This document shows, piece after piece, positions 6,182 to 6,577 of a stretch of DNA of 6,577 bases. The stretch is from Chloroflexota bacterium. Its GTDB lineage: Bacteria > Chloroflexota > Anaerolineae > Anaerolineales > DRMV01. How positions within the stretch are numbered: the stretch's first letter is position 1; each line of letters opens with the position of its first letter. A program made the position numbers and the translations under genes. The notes under the pieces are model-generated. The model worked only from the letters and a program-made list of their open reading frames with translations, was not told the origin of the DNA and did no database searches. The stretch spans positions 1-6,577 of the forward strand of contig JAADEP010000204.1 in NCBI GenBank assembly GCA_013153335.1, given 5' to 3'.

Positions 6182-6313
6182 ATGGAGCAGGCGATCCGGG
6201 TCGAAACGAACGGCACAAAGTTGCTCGCTTTGGGACATTTCCCCCTAAACCCGGTTGGGGGCTTCGGCTTTGGGCAAACAAGCGCGCGGGTTTATCGCTT
6301 GAGGGAGTATTTG

Positions 6314-6322
6314 TGGTATCCT
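6314..6322 (+). promoter_or_regulatory. weak candidate extended -10 promoter for the lipoprotein gene
   Basis: TGGTATCCT (6314-6322) resembles an extended -10 element (TG-n-TATCCT, four of six bases matching TATAAT). No convincing -35 box stands at the right distance. A start near 6329 would leave a leader of about 40 bases. The rest of 6182-6313 shows no gene or strong signal. Confidence 0.3.
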
Positions 6323-6368
6323 TGTTCTTGCTCGTTTCAGCTTGAGTTGGGAATTCGGAGAGAAAGCC

Positions 6369-6577
6369 ATGCGAAAGGTCGTGTTGCAAACCCTTCTCCT
6401 CGGCCTGGCCGTGCTGCTGCTCGGTTGCACATCTCGCACGACCCACCCGCCCACCCCCACCCAGCCCGCCACACAACCGCCGACCGCGACCCTGCCCGAT
6501 CCCTCGCCGACCGCGACGCAGGTGCCCTCGCCCACGCCAACGTCCACCGAAACGCCCACGCCTACGCCTGAGCCTAC
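6369..6577 (+). CDS. lipoprotein with Pro/Thr-rich linker, N-terminal part only
   Basis: The frame opens at ATG 6369 with GGAG (6357-6360) 8 bases upstream and stays open to the window edge, so only 69 codons are present and the 3' end is missing. The product starts MRKVVLQTLLLGLAVLLLGC: two basic residues, a hydrophobic core and a lipobox LLGC with the acceptor at C20. This predicts cleavage by signal peptidase II and lipid anchoring at the outer face of the membrane. After C20 the visible chain is dominated by Pro and Thr with Ala, Ser and Gln (PTPTQPATQPPTAT, then repeated PTPT-like units). It is low in charge, as expected of an extended linker holding a downstream domain away from the membrane; such linkers are common in Chloroflexota lipoproteins. 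The functional domain lies beyond the window, so no function can be given. It is divergent from the tRNA gene and not part of the tad operon. Confidence 0.8.
   Translation, partial: MRKVVLQTLLLGLAVLLLGCTSRTTHPPTPTQPATQPPTATLPDPSPTATQVPSPTPTSTETPTPTPEP

Noticed and set aside
6241..6261. Imperfect hairpin CCCCC...GGGGG upstream of the lipoprotein gene as a terminator
   Set aside because: The stem is interrupted, no T-run follows, and no plus-strand gene ends upstream.
6105..6476. Minus-strand frame of 123 codons overlapping the tRNA promoter and tRNA 5' end
   Set aside because: It runs through the tRNA promoter and into the tRNA gene and has low-complexity composition with no motif.
6182..6571. 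Plus-strand frame of 129 codons overlapping the lipoprotein start
   Set aside because: It is in a different frame from the lipoprotein, has no signal peptide or domain, and no ribosome binding site is evident. The lipoprotein frame has a ribosome binding site, signal peptide and lipobox.

Overview
The window is GC-rich bacterial DNA. It carries most of the core of a Tad/Flp (type IVc) pilus operon on the minus strand, then a tRNA-Val gene on the same strand, then the 5' end of a lipoprotein gene on the plus strand. The organism is probably a member of the Chloroflexota, perhaps an Anaerolineae-like lineage. That placement is an inference from three things: the gene order cpaB-cpaE-cpaF-tadB-tadC, the absence of a secretin gene (cpaC/rcpA) between cpaB and cpaE, which suits a cell without a classical outer membrane, and the lipoprotein with a Pro/Thr-rich linker. 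No taxonomic marker gene is present to confirm it.

Tad operon (about 5901 down to 54, minus strand). An extended -10 promoter (TGTTATAAT, 5893-5901) lies just upstream of cpaB. The gene order is cpaB (SAF-domain periplasmic/exported assembly protein), cpaE/tadZ (receiver domain plus MinD-like domain), cpaF/tadA (secretion ATPase), tadB and tadC (membrane platform proteins). Intergenic gaps are 18, 35, 29 and 15 bases, so the genes are very probably co-transcribed. CpaF would power assembly, TadB and TadC would form the inner-membrane platform, CpaE would localise or regulate the machine, and CpaB would act at the outer face of the membrane. Prepilin, prepilin peptidase, TadE/F-like pseudopilins and any cognate kinase are not in the window. 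The operon may continue past base 1, where a possible next start codon is visible.

Spacer and tRNA (about 5900-6170). A GC-rich inverted repeat sits where the cpaB -35 element would be, followed by a purine-rich tract, a strong intrinsic terminator, tRNA-Val(CAC) without an encoded CCA, and a near-consensus promoter (TTGTCA-17 bp-TATAAT) for the tRNA.

Right end (6182-6577). A short divergent upstream region leads to a lipoprotein gene that runs off the window after 69 codons. Only its signal peptide, lipobox and Pro/Thr-rich linker are visible.

The most notable observation is CpaE. Its receiver domain keeps all the phosphorylation residues, while its MinD-like P-loop has Arg in place of both signature lysines (GPRGGVGRT). 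No wholly new system is apparent. The unusual points are variations within a known pilus machine.
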